DNA of 64,000 nt from Dactylosporangium sp. AC04546 (GCF_022095675.1 NZ_JAHYSG010000018.1:79460-143459), one strand, 5' to 3'. Counted from the first letter of the stretch, positions 46,065-55,470 are shown. Made by a program: numbers and translations. Notes: generated by a model not told the origin, from the sequence alone.

Positions 46065-47045
46065 CTACTTGAGCCGCAAGACCCGCTTCAGGAAGGCCAC
46101 CCGGTCCGCGCTCGCGGCGGCGACCTTGTCCAGGTCGTGGTGGGCGTCGTAGTCCTTGCGCTCCTTGGTGCCGGCCACGGCGGCGGTCAGCTCGTCCTGC
46201 TCGGCCTTGGGGAACACCTCGTCCTGCCTGCCGAACTGCAGCAGCACCGAGCGCTTGCCGCCGGCCGCCACGTAGGGGCCGGCGTCGAAGCGGGCGAGGG
46301 AGTCGAGATAGGCGTGCCAATCGGGCGGTACCTGCTGCCTGACCATCCAGCGGGACATCCGGCTCGATCCCGCCGCGAGCACCACGCCGGTCAGCCGGGT
46401 CTCCAGTCCGAGCAGCACCGCGGCCTGGGCGGCGCCCCAGCTGTGGCCGGCGAACGCGATCCGCGAGGGGTCGCAGTCGGACCGGCGGGCCAGCAGGTCG
46501 ATCGCCCGGCGCTGCCCGACGACCGCGTCGGCGACCACCTTGGCGTCGGCCGCCGCGTCGCCGGTGGGCTTGAGGGGCAGGCCGGTGACGCCGACCAGCG
46601 CGCCGGCCCGGGCCAGCGTCATCGCCTCGTCGAGGAGCGCGTCCCGGTTGCCGTCGCTGCCCGGCGCGAGAATCACCGCCGGGTACCGGCCGGCGTCGCC
46701 CGCCGGCCCCACGACGTACACCGGGAGATCCTCGTGACCACGTGCGTCCGAGTAGGTGAGGTCCTCGAGGATCACGCCGTCGCCGGTGCGCTTGTCGGTG
46801 AGGGTGGCGCCGAGGCTCTGGTTCTTGTCGTAGTTGAAGAGCTTCTTCAGCTCGGCGAGGGCAACGGCGGCGGGGACGTACCCCGAGGGGTCGAACGTCG
46901 ACGCGGCCTGGCCCGTGCCGCCCGGAGATCCGGCCGGTGAGCCACCCCCCGCCCGCGGAGGCGTCGGAGACCCCTCGGAGCACGCCTGGACCAGCATTGC
47001 TGCCAGCCCGGTCACCCCGATGTGCAACAGTGCACGACGCCGCAC
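46065..47045 (-). CDS. Alpha/beta-hydrolase lipoprotein (dienelactone-hydrolase-like)
   Basis: This 326-residue protein has a lipoprotein signal (RRRALLHIGVTGLAAMLVQAC, C22) and a Ser/Thr/Gly/Pro linker, then an alpha/beta-hydrolase fold. The nucleophile is S202 in FAGHSWGAAQ, with an acid in QFGRQDEVFP and a His in YDAHHDLDK. It is attached to the outer face of the membrane; the ester substrate is unknown. The GTG at 47045 follows GGAGGGA. Confidence 0.85.
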   Translation of the reverse strand: MRRRALLHIGVTGLAAMLVQACSEGSPTPPRAGGGSPAGSPGGTGQAASTFDPSGYVPAAVALAELKKLFNYDKNQSLGATLTDKRTGDGVILEDLTYSDARGHEDLPVYVVGPAGDAGRYPAVILAPGSDGNRDALLDEAMTLARAGALVGVTGLPLKPTGDAAADAKVVADAVVGQRRAIDLLARRSDCDPSRIAFAGHSWGAAQAAVLLGLETRLTGVVLAAGSSRMSRWMVRQQVPPDWHAYLDSLARFDAGPYVAAGGKRSVLLQFGRQDEVFPKAEQDELTAAVAGTKERKDYDAHHDLDKVAAASADRVAFLKRVLRLK

Positions 47046-47169
47046 CGCATCCCTCCGTGGCCTCGCCCGAACTACGCGACCATGACGGTACCGGCGTCGC
47101 TCCCTCCTGATTGTTAGGACCGGCGAACGACACTGATGGTTGCGTCATTCCCGGGTAACGTAAGGACGC

Positions 47170-49248
47170 GTGACGAGCGAGCAGCCGCCTACCGCAAAGC
47201 GGGTCCCGCACGAGCGGACCCACCACGGCGACACCGTGGTCGACGAGTACTTCTGGCTCCAGCAGAAGGACGATCCGGACACCGTGGCCTATCTGGAGGC
47301 CGAGAACGCGTTCACCACCGCGGCGACCGCACACCTCGACGGGCTCCGCGAGACGCTGTTCACCGAGATCAAGACGCGCACCAAGGAGACCGACCTGTCG
47401 GTGCCGACGCGCAAGGGCGGCTACTGGTATTACACCCGCACCGTGGCCGGCAAGCAGTACGGCATCCACTGCCGGGTCACCGCGACTCCCGGTCAGGCGA
47501 CCCCACCGGACATCGGCGACGGCACGGCACTGCCCGGCGAGGAGGTGCTCCTCGACGGCAACGAGCTCGCCGGCGACTCGGAGTTCTTCGCGCTCGGCAC
47601 GTTCGACCTGAGCGTCGACGGCAACCTGCTGGCCTACAGCACCGACTTCTCCGGCGACGAGCGCTTCACGCTGCGGGTCAAGGACCTGCGCACCGGGGAG
47701 CTGCTGCCGGACACCGTCGAGGACGTGTTCTACGGCTCGGCCTGGGCCGCGGACGGCTCGACGCTGTTCTACATCACGGTCGACGAGGCGTGGCGGCCGT
47801 ACCGCGTGTGGCGCCACACGATCGGCACCCCGTCAGACGACGACGTGGTGGTGCACGAGGAGGCCGACGAGCGGTTCTGGGTCGGCGTCGAGCTGACCCG
47901 CAGCGAGCGGTTCATCCTCGTCGACATCAGCAGCAAGGTCACCAGCGAGGTGCTGGTCATCCCGGCCGACGCGCCCACGACGCCGCCGGTGTCGATCGCG
48001 CCGCGCCGCCAGGGCGTCGAGTACTCGGTGGAGCACCACGGCCACCGGTTCCTGATCCTGCACAACGACGGCGCCGAGGACTTCGCGCTGTCGTACACCT
48101 CAGTGGACACCCCCGGCGCCTGGACCACGCTGATCGAGCACGAGCCCGGCACGCGCCTGCTCCAGGTCGACGCCTTCACCGGCCACCTGGTGGTCTCGCT
48201 GCGCCGTGACGGCCTCACCGGCATCCGCGTCGTGCCGCTGCAGGGTGCCGCGCCGTACGACATCAGCTTCCCCGAGCCGCTCTACTCCGTCGGCCCTGAG
48301 TCGAACCTGGAGTACGACACCACCTCGTTCCGTCTCCACTACGTCTCGCTGGTGACCCCCGACTCGATCTTCGACTGCAACCTGGACAGCGGCACCCTGA
48401 CACTGCGCAAGCAGAAGCCGGTGCTGGGCGACTTCGACCCGTCCCGCTACGAGCAGTACCGCGAGTGGGCGATCGCCGAAGACGGCACCCGCGTGCCGAT
48501 CTCGATCGTGGCGGCCACCGGCACCCCTCGCGACGGCTCGGCGCCGGCCGTCCTCTACGGCTACGGCTCCTACGAGGCGTCGATGGACCCGTGGTTCTCG
48601 ATCCCGCGCCTCTCGCTGCTGGACCGCGGCGTGGTGTTCGCGGTCGCCCACATCCGCGGCGGCGGCGAGATGGGCCGGCGGTGGTACGACGAGGGCAAGA
48701 TGCTGGCGAAGAAGAACACGTTCACCGACTTCGTGGCCTGCGCGGCGCACCTGGTGAAGGCGGCGTGGACCTCCTCCGACCGCCTGATCGCGCGCGGCGG
48801 CTCGGCGGGCGGGCTGCTGATGGGCGCGGTGGCGAACCTGGCTCCCGCGGACTTCGCGGGGATCGTGGCGCAGGTGCCGTTCGTGGACGCGCTGAACACG
48901 ATCCTCGACCCGTCACTGCCGCTGACGGTGACGGAGTGGGAGGAGTGGGGCAACCCGCTGGCTGACCCCGAGGTGTACGCGTACATGAAGTCGTACACGC
49001 CGTACGAGAACCTGACTTCCGGGACGTATCCGGCGATCCTCGCGGTGACCTCGCTGAACGACACGCGGGTCCTGTTCCACGAGCCGGCGAAGTGGGTGGC
49101 GCGGCTGCGCGCGGAGTCCCCGTCGACGGACGTCCTGCTGAAGACCGAGATGGGCGCGGGCCACGGCGGGCCGAGCGGCCGCTACGACGCCTGGCGCGAG
49201 GAGTCCTTCATCACGGCCTGGATCCTCGACCGGGCCGGCAAGGCCTGA
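47170..49248 (+). CDS. ptrB: Oligopeptidase B (S9A prolyl oligopeptidase family)
   Basis: This 692-residue protein has the N-terminal beta-propeller and C-terminal hydrolase. The triad is S545 (RGGSAGG), D631 (SLNDTRV) and H665 (GAGHGG). The ending RYDAWREESFITAWILDRAGK is typical. It cleaves small peptides after basic residues in the cytoplasm. The N-terminus VVDEYFWLQQKDDPDTVAYL matches protease II. No signal peptide. The intergenic region after it holds repeats and DnaA boxes. Confidence 0.92.
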   Translation: MTSEQPPTAKRVPHERTHHGDTVVDEYFWLQQKDDPDTVAYLEAENAFTTAATAHLDGLRETLFTEIKTRTKETDLSVPTRKGGYWYYTRTVAGKQYGIHCRVTATPGQATPPDIGDGTALPGEEVLLDGNELAGDSEFFALGTFDLSVDGNLLAYSTDFSGDERFTLRVKDLRTGELLPDTVEDVFYGSAWAADGSTLFYITVDEAWRPYRVWRHTIGTPSDDDVVVHEEADERFWVGVELTRSERFILVDISSKVTSEVLVIPADAPTTPPVSIAPRRQGVEYSVEHHGHRFLILHNDGAEDFALSYTSVDTPGAWTTLIEHEPGTRLLQVDAFTGHLVVSLRRDGLTGIRVVPLQGAAPYDISFPEPLYSVGPESNLEYDTTSFRLHYVSLVTPDSIFDCNLDSGTLTLRKQKPVLGDFDPSRYEQYREWAIAEDGTRVPISIVAATGTPRDGSAPAVLYGYGSYEASMDPWFSIPRLSLLDRGVVFAVAHIRGGGEMGRRWYDEGKMLAKKNTFTDFVACAAHLVKAAWTSSDRLIARGGSAGGLLMGAVANLAPADFAGIVAQVPFVDALNTILDPSLPLTVTEWEEWGNPLADPEVYAYMKSYTPYENLTSGTYPAILAVTSLNDTRVLFHEPAKWVARLRAESPSTDVLLKTEMGAGHGGPSGRYDAWREESFITAWILDRAGKA

Positions 49249-49259
49249 CGCCGCTTGTC

Positions 49260-49316
49260 CATGATCGTGGGAAGGATCTGGCTGTCCTGACGACCAGATG
49301 CTTCCCACGATCAAGG
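49260..49316. repeat. 57-bp palindromic intergenic repeat, copy A
   Basis: An imperfect palindrome of 57 bp. The outer arms ATGATCGTGGGAAG and CTTCCCACGATCA pair, and the core ends in GGCTGTCCTGACGACCA. It matches copies at 49598-49654 and 63555-63611 in length and core. It starts 12 bp after the ptrB stop. Confidence 0.8.
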
Positions 49317-49597
49317 CGGCGGGTCTTGGGGTGCGGACCTTAGCCCGGATTTGCCCGAAGCTAGGCGCCAACCCTGCCCGCATCCCGCCTCCAACCCCCG
49401 CCCGCGTCGCAGCCCGCCCACCGCGGCACCTCGCGGCCCGGCCCATCGCGGCCGACGGCTCACCCGTCGTCCGCGCAGCCGGGCACCCCCGGTCCGAACA
49501 CCCGGGTCCGCCTGCGCCGCACCCGAGAGGTCCAGGCCGCACAAATACGAAATGACGGATATGTCAGGCGTGCAGCACCGGACCTATCCGTTGGCGT

Positions 49598-49654
49598 CAT
49601 GATCGATGGCGAGTTTCGGCTGCCATGACGACCACGAGGCTCCATCGATCATGG
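49598..49654. repeat. 57-bp palindromic intergenic repeat, copy B
   Basis: The outer arms CATGATCGATGG and CCATCGATCATGG pair. The core GGCTGCCATGACGACCA matches copy A, but the arms differ by paired changes that keep the stem. Confidence 0.8.
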
Positions 49655-49705
49655 GCTCGACCCAGACCAGCCTGTCCGGTGGGTCGGAATTTTCAGTATG
49701 TGGTG

Positions 49706-49911
49706 CCGTCCACAGGGTCTCGTCCCCAGCTGTGGATAACCCGGTGGACAGCTGTGGACGGACGCGGGTAGAGCTGTGGACAACACCGGCCGCCAGTGGT
49801 CCGTACGCGCTGTATTGCCTGGTCAGTCACCTAGCGGGGTCAGCAACGGTCGATCTCGGGGTCAGGTGACGGTGGCGTTGCCCACAGGCGTTACCCACAG
49901 GCTGTGGATAA
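49706..49911. promoter_or_regulatory. Cluster of DnaA boxes
   Basis: In about 205 bp there are three perfect 9-mer DnaA boxes: TGTGGATAA at 49731-49739 and 49903-49911 (TTATCCACA on the other strand), and TGTGGACAA at 49775-49783 (TTGTCCACA). One-mismatch boxes are TTGCCCACA (49878-49886) and TTACCCACA (49891-49899). Two-mismatch boxes are at 49706-49714 and 49753-49761. The flanking genes are ptrB and a threonine dehydratase, so this is not oriC; a DnaA-titration or regulatory site is likely. Confidence 0.75.
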
Positions 49912-49914
49912 CCG

Positions 49915-50880
49915 TCAGGCGAACAGCGTCGCGGCCAGTTTCGGGTCCAGGTTGCCGCCGCTCACCACGGCCACCGTGCGGCCGGCCGGGAGCGCGTCGC
50001 GGTGGTGGAGGACCGCCGCCGTCGCCACGGCGCCGCTCGGCTCCGCGATCAGGCGGCCCTTGCGGGCCAGCACCTTCACCGTGTCCAGGATCTCGTCCTC
50101 CGACACCGTGATGATCGCGTCCAGATACGTGCTCAGGTGGGCCAGCGTCAGCTCCGACAGCGGGGTCCGCAGGCCGTCGGCGACCGTGCTCAGCATCCGC
50201 GCCTCCGGCAGCGTGCGCACCACGCCGGCGGCCAGGCTCTCCGCGGCGTCGGCGGCCACCGCCGGCTCGACGCCGATCACCGCGACACGCGGCGCCAGCG
50301 ACTTCACGGCGGTCGCCACGCCCGAGGACAGGCCGCCGCCGCCGACCGGGACCAGGACGACGTCCACGCTGGACAGGTCCTCGAAGATCTCCAGGCCGAC
50401 GGTGCCCTGGCCGGCGATGATGTCCGGGTGGTCGTACGGCGGGATGAGCGTCAGGCCGCGCTCCGCCACCAGCTGCCGCGCCACGATCTCGCGCTGCGAC
50501 TGGGGCACCAGGAGCACCTCGGCGCCGTAGCCGCGGGTCGCCTCGATCTTCAGCGGGGTCGAGACGTCGGGCATCACGACCGTCACCGGGATGCCGAGGG
50601 CGCGGCCGGCGTAGGCGAGGGCCTGGCCGTGGTTGCCGGACGAGTGGGTGACCACGCCGATGCTGCGGCGCTCCAGGTCGAGCCGGTGCAGGGCGTTGGT
50701 GGCGCCGCGAAGCTTGAACGCACCGATGGGCTGCAGGCTCTCGGGTTTGAGCCACAGGTCGTCGGCCCAGGGACAGGGCAGCAACGGGGTGCGCACCACG
50801 AGGCCGGAGACCCGCGCGGCGGCGTCGCGGATGTCGTCCAGGCGAACGAGGTCTTGCTGGAGGGTGGTCACGCCGCCCAT
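49915..50880 (-). CDS. Threonine/serine dehydratase (PLP-dependent)
   Basis: This 321-residue fold-type II PLP enzyme has the lysine K56 in GAFKLRGATNAL, the SSGNHGQALA loop and the phosphate-binding VPVGGGGLSSG. It lacks the C-terminal ACT domain of biosynthetic IlvA, so it is probably a catabolic threonine/serine dehydratase or a racemase relative. The ATG at 50880 or GTG four codons later could start it. A DnaA box lies 4 bp beyond its stop codon. Confidence 0.88.
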   Translation of the reverse strand: MGGVTTLQQDLVRLDDIRDAAARVSGLVVRTPLLPCPWADDLWLKPESLQPIGAFKLRGATNALHRLDLERRSIGVVTHSSGNHGQALAYAGRALGIPVTVVMPDVSTPLKIEATRGYGAEVLLVPQSQREIVARQLVAERGLTLIPPYDHPDIIAGQGTVGLEIFEDLSSVDVVLVPVGGGGLSSGVATAVKSLAPRVAVIGVEPAVAADAAESLAAGVVRTLPEARMLSTVADGLRTPLSELTLAHLSTYLDAIITVSEDEILDTVKVLARKGRLIAEPSGAVATAAVLHHRDALPAGRTVAVVSGGNLDPKLAATLFA

Positions 50881-50945
50881 CCTGACACTACAGACCCGTG
50901 ATCACCTTGTCCGCGCGGCGCGAATGAGAGATCCATAACGTCGAA

Positions 50946-51914
50946 CTATCCGCCGCTGTAGTACCTTGCGGCGCCCGGATGCAGCGGCACCGGATCGGTG
51001 TTCGGCGCCGACGCCCGGTCGAAGTTCCCGCCCTCGGGGTGCACCCGGGAAAGCTCGATCTGGTGCTCGAAGAGGACCTTGGTGAGCTGGTACGCGAGCT
51101 CCTCGGGCATCTCGGGCGACACCACGATGAGGTTGCCGATCACGACGGTGTCGATGTCGGTCGGCGTGCTGTAGGCGCTCGCCGGCAGCTTCGCCAGGCC
51201 GTAGACCGAGCCGTAGGTGTACGTCAGCGGCTGGATCAGCTCGCTGAGCGGCAGGATCGAGTACTGGCCCGGCTCGTTGTTGAGCAGGTCGCTGATGCCC
51301 GGGGTGGGCAGGCCACCGGCGAAGAAGAACGCGTCGGTGGTGCCGGCCTGCATGCTCTTGGTGGTCTCCGGCAGCGACAGCCGCTGCCGGACCATCTCGG
51401 TGTCGGGGTTGATGGCGCCGGCGAAGAGCAGGCGGCCGGCCACGATGTCGATGCCGGAGCCGGCCGAGCCGGTGGAGACGCGCTTGCCCCGCAGGTCGCT
51501 GAACTTGGTGATCTTCGAGCTGTTGCGCACCACGAGGTGGATGTAGCTCTTGTAGACGCGGGCCAGCGCCACGATCTTGCGCGGGCCGCCGTCGAAGGCG
51601 CCCTTGCCGGTGTACGCGTCGGCGGCCGTGTCCGCGAGGGTCAGCGCCACGTCCATGTCACCGCTCGCCACCCGCTCGATGTTCTCGCCCGAGGCGCCGG
51701 TCGCCTCGGCGCGCGCCTCGTAGCCGGCGACGTGCTTGGTGATCAGGTCGGCGTAGCCGCCACCGATCGTGTAGTACACGCCGGTGGTGTTGCCGGTGGC
51801 GATGAAGAGCCGGCCGCCGTGCCAGAGGCCGGCGCCCGGACGCTGCGGCACGGTGGCACAACCGGCCAGGAGCAGGACTCCCGCCAGTACCGCCGCGAAC
51901 ACCCGTCGTGTCAT
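50946..51914 (-). CDS. TAXI-family TRAP transporter solute-binding lipoprotein
   Basis: This 322-residue protein has a lipobox (LLLAGC, C19) and the TAXI-family binding domain, with FIATGNTTGVYYTIGGGYADLI, GSAGSGIDIVAGRLL and the later NPDTEMVRQRLSL. TAXI proteins bind small carboxylates for a TRAP permease, but no permease is nearby. Its ATG overlaps the Roadblock gene stop (ATGA), so it belongs to the signalling operon and may act as an extracellular sensor rather than a transporter part. Confidence 0.88.
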   Translation of the reverse strand: MTRRVFAAVLAGVLLLAGCATVPQRPGAGLWHGGRLFIATGNTTGVYYTIGGGYADLITKHVAGYEARAEATGASGENIERVASGDMDVALTLADTAADAYTGKGAFDGGPRKIVALARVYKSYIHLVVRNSSKITKFSDLRGKRVSTGSAGSGIDIVAGRLLFAGAINPDTEMVRQRLSLPETTKSMQAGTTDAFFFAGGLPTPGISDLLNNEPGQYSILPLSELIQPLTYTYGSVYGLAKLPASAYSTPTDIDTVVIGNLIVVSPEMPEELAYQLTKVLFEHQIELSRVHPEGGNFDRASAPNTDPVPLHPGAARYYSGG

Positions 51915-52327
51915 CGAGACAACGCGTCCCGGGGCAGCGGGTCCAGGGCGTCGGCGACGCGGTGGACGAGCATCGCCGTCTCGTAGCCGACCTGGCCCAG
52001 GTCGCAGCCGGGCGCCGCGAGCACGCCGAGCAGGGCGCGGTCGCCGACGGACATGACGAGCATCACGCCACCGTCCATGTCGACGATCGTCTGCCGGACG
52101 TGGCCCGCCTGCATGAGCCGCGCGGCGCCGAAGACCAGGCTGGCCAGGCCGCTGATGACGGCCGAGAGATGGTCGGCCTGGTCGATCGGCAGGTCGGCCG
52201 AGCTCGCGAGGCGCAGCCCGTCGCCGGACACGGTGATCGCGTGCGCGACGTCGGGTACCTGCCGGGCGAAGCTCGTCATGAGCCAGTCGAGCTGCCCGAC
52301 ACCGGAGGGTTGCTGTGGCATGGCCAT
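51911..52327 (-). CDS. Roadblock/LC7-domain protein (CvnB-like)
   Basis: This 138-residue Roadblock protein has LDWLMTSFARQVPDVAHAITVSGDGL and SAVISGLASLVFGAARLMQ, as in CvnB of actinomycete conservons, which works with a sensor kinase and a small GTPase. The ATG at 52327 follows the kinase stop by only 2 bp. It overlaps the next gene by ATGA. The expected CvnC (DUF742) and CvnD (GTPase) genes are missing here and a binding lipoprotein takes their place. Confidence 0.9.
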   Translation of the reverse strand: MAMPQQPSGVGQLDWLMTSFARQVPDVAHAITVSGDGLRLASSADLPIDQADHLSAVISGLASLVFGAARLMQAGHVRQTIVDMDGGVMLVMSVGDRALLGVLAAPGCDLGQVGYETAMLVHRVADALDPLPRDALSR

Positions 52328-52329
52328 GT

Positions 52330-54834
52330 CTACTGTTCCTTTTGTCCTGTGCCTGCGCTGTTGGTGCGTCGTGCGGCGGCCGAGACCCCCTCGGCGAACG
52401 CGGACAGCCGGGACCGGACGAGTTCCGGGTCGACGACCGCGCCGCGTGAGGTCTGCGGCTGCTGTTCGGTGGTTCCGGGCGCGAGCTGCGCGCCCGGACG
52501 GCGGCGGGGAAGGTTCGCTTCTGACATCGAGCCACCTCCGGCAGCACTGGACGGCACCGCCGGCGGCCGTGGCGGCCACGAGCCGGGCGGTGGTGGTGGC
52601 GGCGTCGGGGTGTCGCCGCTGCTTTGGTAGGGACGGAACCAGGGTGCTGCCGCCGTCCCAGCAGGTTGTGCCTGCGCTTGCGGTTGCGCTTGCGGTTGCG
52701 GTTGCGGTCGTTCGGATGTGCGGGGCCGGCCGAGCGGTGCGCCGACCGTCGAGGGGACCTGTACGGGTTCTTGACGGACCGGCTCCGGGCGGCCCATGCC
52801 GCCGGCGCCACGGCCGGCCGTCAGCGCGCCCACCTGCTCCAGCACGCGGTGCGGGAGCGAGACGTAGGCGACGGTGCCGCTGCCCGTGGCGTGCAGCTGG
52901 ACCCGGATGCCGTGGCGCGCGGCCAGGTGCGAGACCACGTGCAGGCCCATCGTGCCGGCGGCGGCACTGCTCAGGTTGCTCGGCACGGACAACCGGGCGT
53001 TGATCTCGGTCAGCCGGGCCGGTGCGATGCCGATGCCGCTGTCGTGGACCCGGATCATCGCGCCGTCGACGGTCTGCCGGGCGTCGACCCGCACCGGCTG
53101 GGTCGGCGGCGAGAACATGGTCGCGTTCTCCAGCAGCTCGGCCAGCAGGTGCACGACGTCGCCGACGACCGGGCCGGCGACGGCCAGGTCGGCCTGCATG
53201 ACCTCGACCCGCTCGAAGTCCTCGATCTCGGAGGCGGCGGCGGTGACGACCGCGCTGATCTGCACGGCGTGGGTCTGTGGGCGGCCGGGCTCGCCGCCGG
53301 AGAGGACCAGCAGGTTCTCCCCGTTGCGGCGCAGGCGGGCGGCCAGGTGGTCGAGGGCGAACAGCCGGGCCAGCACGTCGGGGTCGGTCTCGTCGCGCTC
53401 GAACTCGTCGAGCAGCCGCAGCTGCCGGGTGATGAGGGTGCGGATGCGCCGGGCGAGTACCTCGGCCATGCGGGACATGTCGACCCGCAGCTCGGCCTGC
53501 TCGCCGGCGAGGCGCAGCGCGGTGCGGTGCACGCTGCCGAACGCGTCGGCCACCTGGCCGATCTCGTCGTTGGTGGCGGCGATCGACCGCGTGACGACGG
53601 CCGCCGACTCGGGCGACTCGGCCCGCGGCGCGGTGCCGGTGGTCACCGAGTTGATCGCGTCGGGCAGGTCACGGCGGGCCATCTGGAGGGCGGCGGCCCG
53701 CAGCTGGCGCAGGCGCCGGGAGGTACGCACCGCGAGCAGGATCGCGATGCCGAGGGCGGTCAGGCCGAGCACCGCGGTACCGAGGCCGGTGGCCCACGCC
53801 CGCCGCGACGCGTTGACCGCGATCTGGTCGGCGCGCTGGTCGAGCGCGTCGGAGAAGTCGACGCTGACGACGTTGAGCCGGCGGATGACACCGCTCTGCG
53901 CCACGAACCAGGCGTCGGCGTCGGCCTTCACGCCGCCCGGAGTGCGCTCCACGTCGCGGACCGCGGCGCTCATCTTCTCGGCCTTGTCGATGTCGGCGCC
54001 CCGCAGCACCGTCTCGAAGGTCCGGGCCTCGTCCGGGGTCGCCGCGCGCTCGAACTCCGACTGCCGCTGGGCGCGGGCGCCGCGGATCTCGGACATGGTG
54101 CCGAGCTCGCCGGGCGCGACGGCGCCCCGGCTGAAGATGGCGCGCAGGAGGTCGCGCTCGAGGGCGGCGTAGTGCTCGACCGCCGCGATGGCGGCGACGG
54201 CGCGGGCAGCGTTCGCGAGCTCGATGTCCCTGATCTGCGCCGGTACCGCATCCGCGATGGCCAGCAGCGCCTCGGCCAGTCCGCGGTAGACCGCATCGCC
54301 GACCAGCGTGATCGCGGCCCCGTTGTCGGCCGCCTCGCGCACCGCGCCGAGCTGCCCGTAGAGGTCGTTGGCCTTGCGGATATCGCCGGCGAGCGCGGGC
54401 ACCGCGTCGATCGCCCGGCGGCTGTCGTCAAGGTAGCGGCGGGCCGCCTGGTCGGTGCGCTCCCGCTGCGCGACCATCAGCGCGGCGCCGGACTTGCCAC
54501 CGCGCTGGCGCAGCGCGGCGGTCTCGGCGACCTCGCGCTCCAGCTCGTGCACGAACAGCACCGCACTGGTCGCCGTGACCGCGGCGGTGCGGGCCCGGCC
54601 GGCGTCGCGCGAGGCCGACGTGGCGGTGGCCGCCTGGAGGGTGCTCAGGGTCGCCAGGCCGATCATGGCGACGAGGATCGGAGCGATCAGCTGGGTCCGG
54701 ACGGACCGGAGGCCGCTCGGGCGCGGGCCGCCGCCACGGCGGTGCCCGGCGACCGACGTGTCAGTCCCGCCGGGACGGCGGTTCGAACCGCCGCCGCGCG
54801 GAACCGGGACACGGGGGGAACCGGTGCCAGCCAC
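52330..54834 (-). CDS. Nitrate/nitrite-type sensor histidine kinase (CvnA-like, NIT domain)
   Basis: This 834-residue membrane protein has a cytoplasmic N-terminus, a first membrane helix (about 49-68) and a large extracellular NIT-like helical domain (about 80-345). A second helix (about 348-370), a HAMP region and a helical dimer domain follow. The ATPase domain carries HLLAELLENATMFSPP (N box) and HDSGIGIAP (G box). A Pro/Gln-rich tail follows. No clear phospho-accepting His motif is visible, typical of CvnA proteins. It leads the operon with the Roadblock and TAXI genes. Confidence 0.85.
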   Translation of the reverse strand: MAGTGSPRVPVPRGGGSNRRPGGTDTSVAGHRRGGGPRPSGLRSVRTQLIAPILVAMIGLATLSTLQAATATSASRDAGRARTAAVTATSAVLFVHELEREVAETAALRQRGGKSGAALMVAQRERTDQAARRYLDDSRRAIDAVPALAGDIRKANDLYGQLGAVREAADNGAAITLVGDAVYRGLAEALLAIADAVPAQIRDIELANAARAVAAIAAVEHYAALERDLLRAIFSRGAVAPGELGTMSEIRGARAQRQSEFERAATPDEARTFETVLRGADIDKAEKMSAAVRDVERTPGGVKADADAWFVAQSGVIRRLNVVSVDFSDALDQRADQIAVNASRRAWATGLGTAVLGLTALGIAILLAVRTSRRLRQLRAAALQMARRDLPDAINSVTTGTAPRAESPESAAVVTRSIAATNDEIGQVADAFGSVHRTALRLAGEQAELRVDMSRMAEVLARRIRTLITRQLRLLDEFERDETDPDVLARLFALDHLAARLRRNGENLLVLSGGEPGRPQTHAVQISAVVTAAASEIEDFERVEVMQADLAVAGPVVGDVVHLLAELLENATMFSPPTQPVRVDARQTVDGAMIRVHDSGIGIAPARLTEINARLSVPSNLSSAAAGTMGLHVVSHLAARHGIRVQLHATGSGTVAYVSLPHRVLEQVGALTAGRGAGGMGRPEPVRQEPVQVPSTVGAPLGRPRTSERPQPQPQAQPQAQAQPAGTAAAPWFRPYQSSGDTPTPPPPPPGSWPPRPPAVPSSAAGGGSMSEANLPRRRPGAQLAPGTTEQQPQTSRGAVVDPELVRSRLSAFAEGVSAAARRTNSAGTGQKEQ

Positions 54835-54996
54835 CCGGGGGCCTCCTCGTCACGGCAGAGAGCGCTCCAGCACCGCAGCGGGAGGCAGGGCCACTACGGA
54901 TCACGACTCGGCACGCTACTGGAAAGGAGCGCATCCCACGAGACTCCTTGCGCCCATCGGCAACCGTTGGGAGCCGAACGGCGGAGGTGAGCGCAA

Positions 54997-55125
54997 CTAT
55001 GCGTTACGACGCCGTCGCAGTACGAACCAGGCGACCGCTCCAGCGGCGATCGCGACGGCGGCGAGGCCGATCCAGGGCGAGGAGCGGCGGGTGGACCGCT
55101 GCGGCGCCGGCGACGCCGTAGCCAT
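54997..55125 (-). CDS. Small single-pass membrane protein (hypothetical)
   Basis: A 42-residue frame (MATASPAPQRSTRRSSP, then IGLAAVAIAAGAVAWFVLRRRRNA) has one membrane helix and a basic end, like a C-terminal anchor. A GTG at 55176 would give 59 residues with a signal-like N-terminus (RSLLVPVLLLGS). Third-position GC is high, as in coding DNA. No strong ribosome site. Confidence 0.4.
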   Translation of the reverse strand: MATASPAPQRSTRRSSPWIGLAAVAIAAGAVAWFVLRRRRNA

Positions 55126-55242
55126 CGATGACTGTCTCGATCCGAGAAGCAGAACGGGGACGAGCAGCGACCGCACACCCGCCCCAACGGCACCGCCGGC
55201 GGCCGGTTGAGGGAAACCCCCAATCGACCACCGGCGGAGTCG

Positions 55243-55470
55243 CTACCGACGGCGCTGCTGGGCGCGCACGCGCACCGGCGCGGGCTGCTGTTCACGCAGG
55301 TTGAGCATGAACTTGGCAAGCAGCGCGGCCGAGACAAGTACGCACAGCGTGAGCACCGTCGCGGCCACCGCGGCGGCACCCGACGTCGCGACCCAGGCCG
55401 CGTCGGCCAGTAGCACAAGCAGCCAGAGCGCGGCGCTCGCCTTCAGGGCGCGGTTGCGGTATCGAGTCAT
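55243..55470 (-). CDS. Small two-helix membrane protein (hypothetical)
   Basis: This 75-residue protein has two hydrophobic helices (AALWLLVLLADAAWVATSG and VAATVLTLCVLVSAALLAKFML) and a basic C-terminus. The ATG at 55470 has a GGAGGTG site 6 bases upstream, good support for translation. It lies downstream of the pullulanase gene on the same strand with a 54-bp gap. No family is recognised. Confidence 0.65.
   Translation of the reverse strand: MTRYRNRALKASAALWLLVLLADAAWVATSGAAAVAATVLTLCVLVSAALLAKFMLNLREQQPAPVRVRAQQRRR

Noticed and set aside
49706..49911. Chromosomal origin oriC
   Set aside because: DnaA boxes are present but dnaA, dnaN and an AT-rich unwinding region are not.
52330..54990. 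Forward frame over the sensor kinase (788 residues)
   Set aside because: Antisense shadow without domains.
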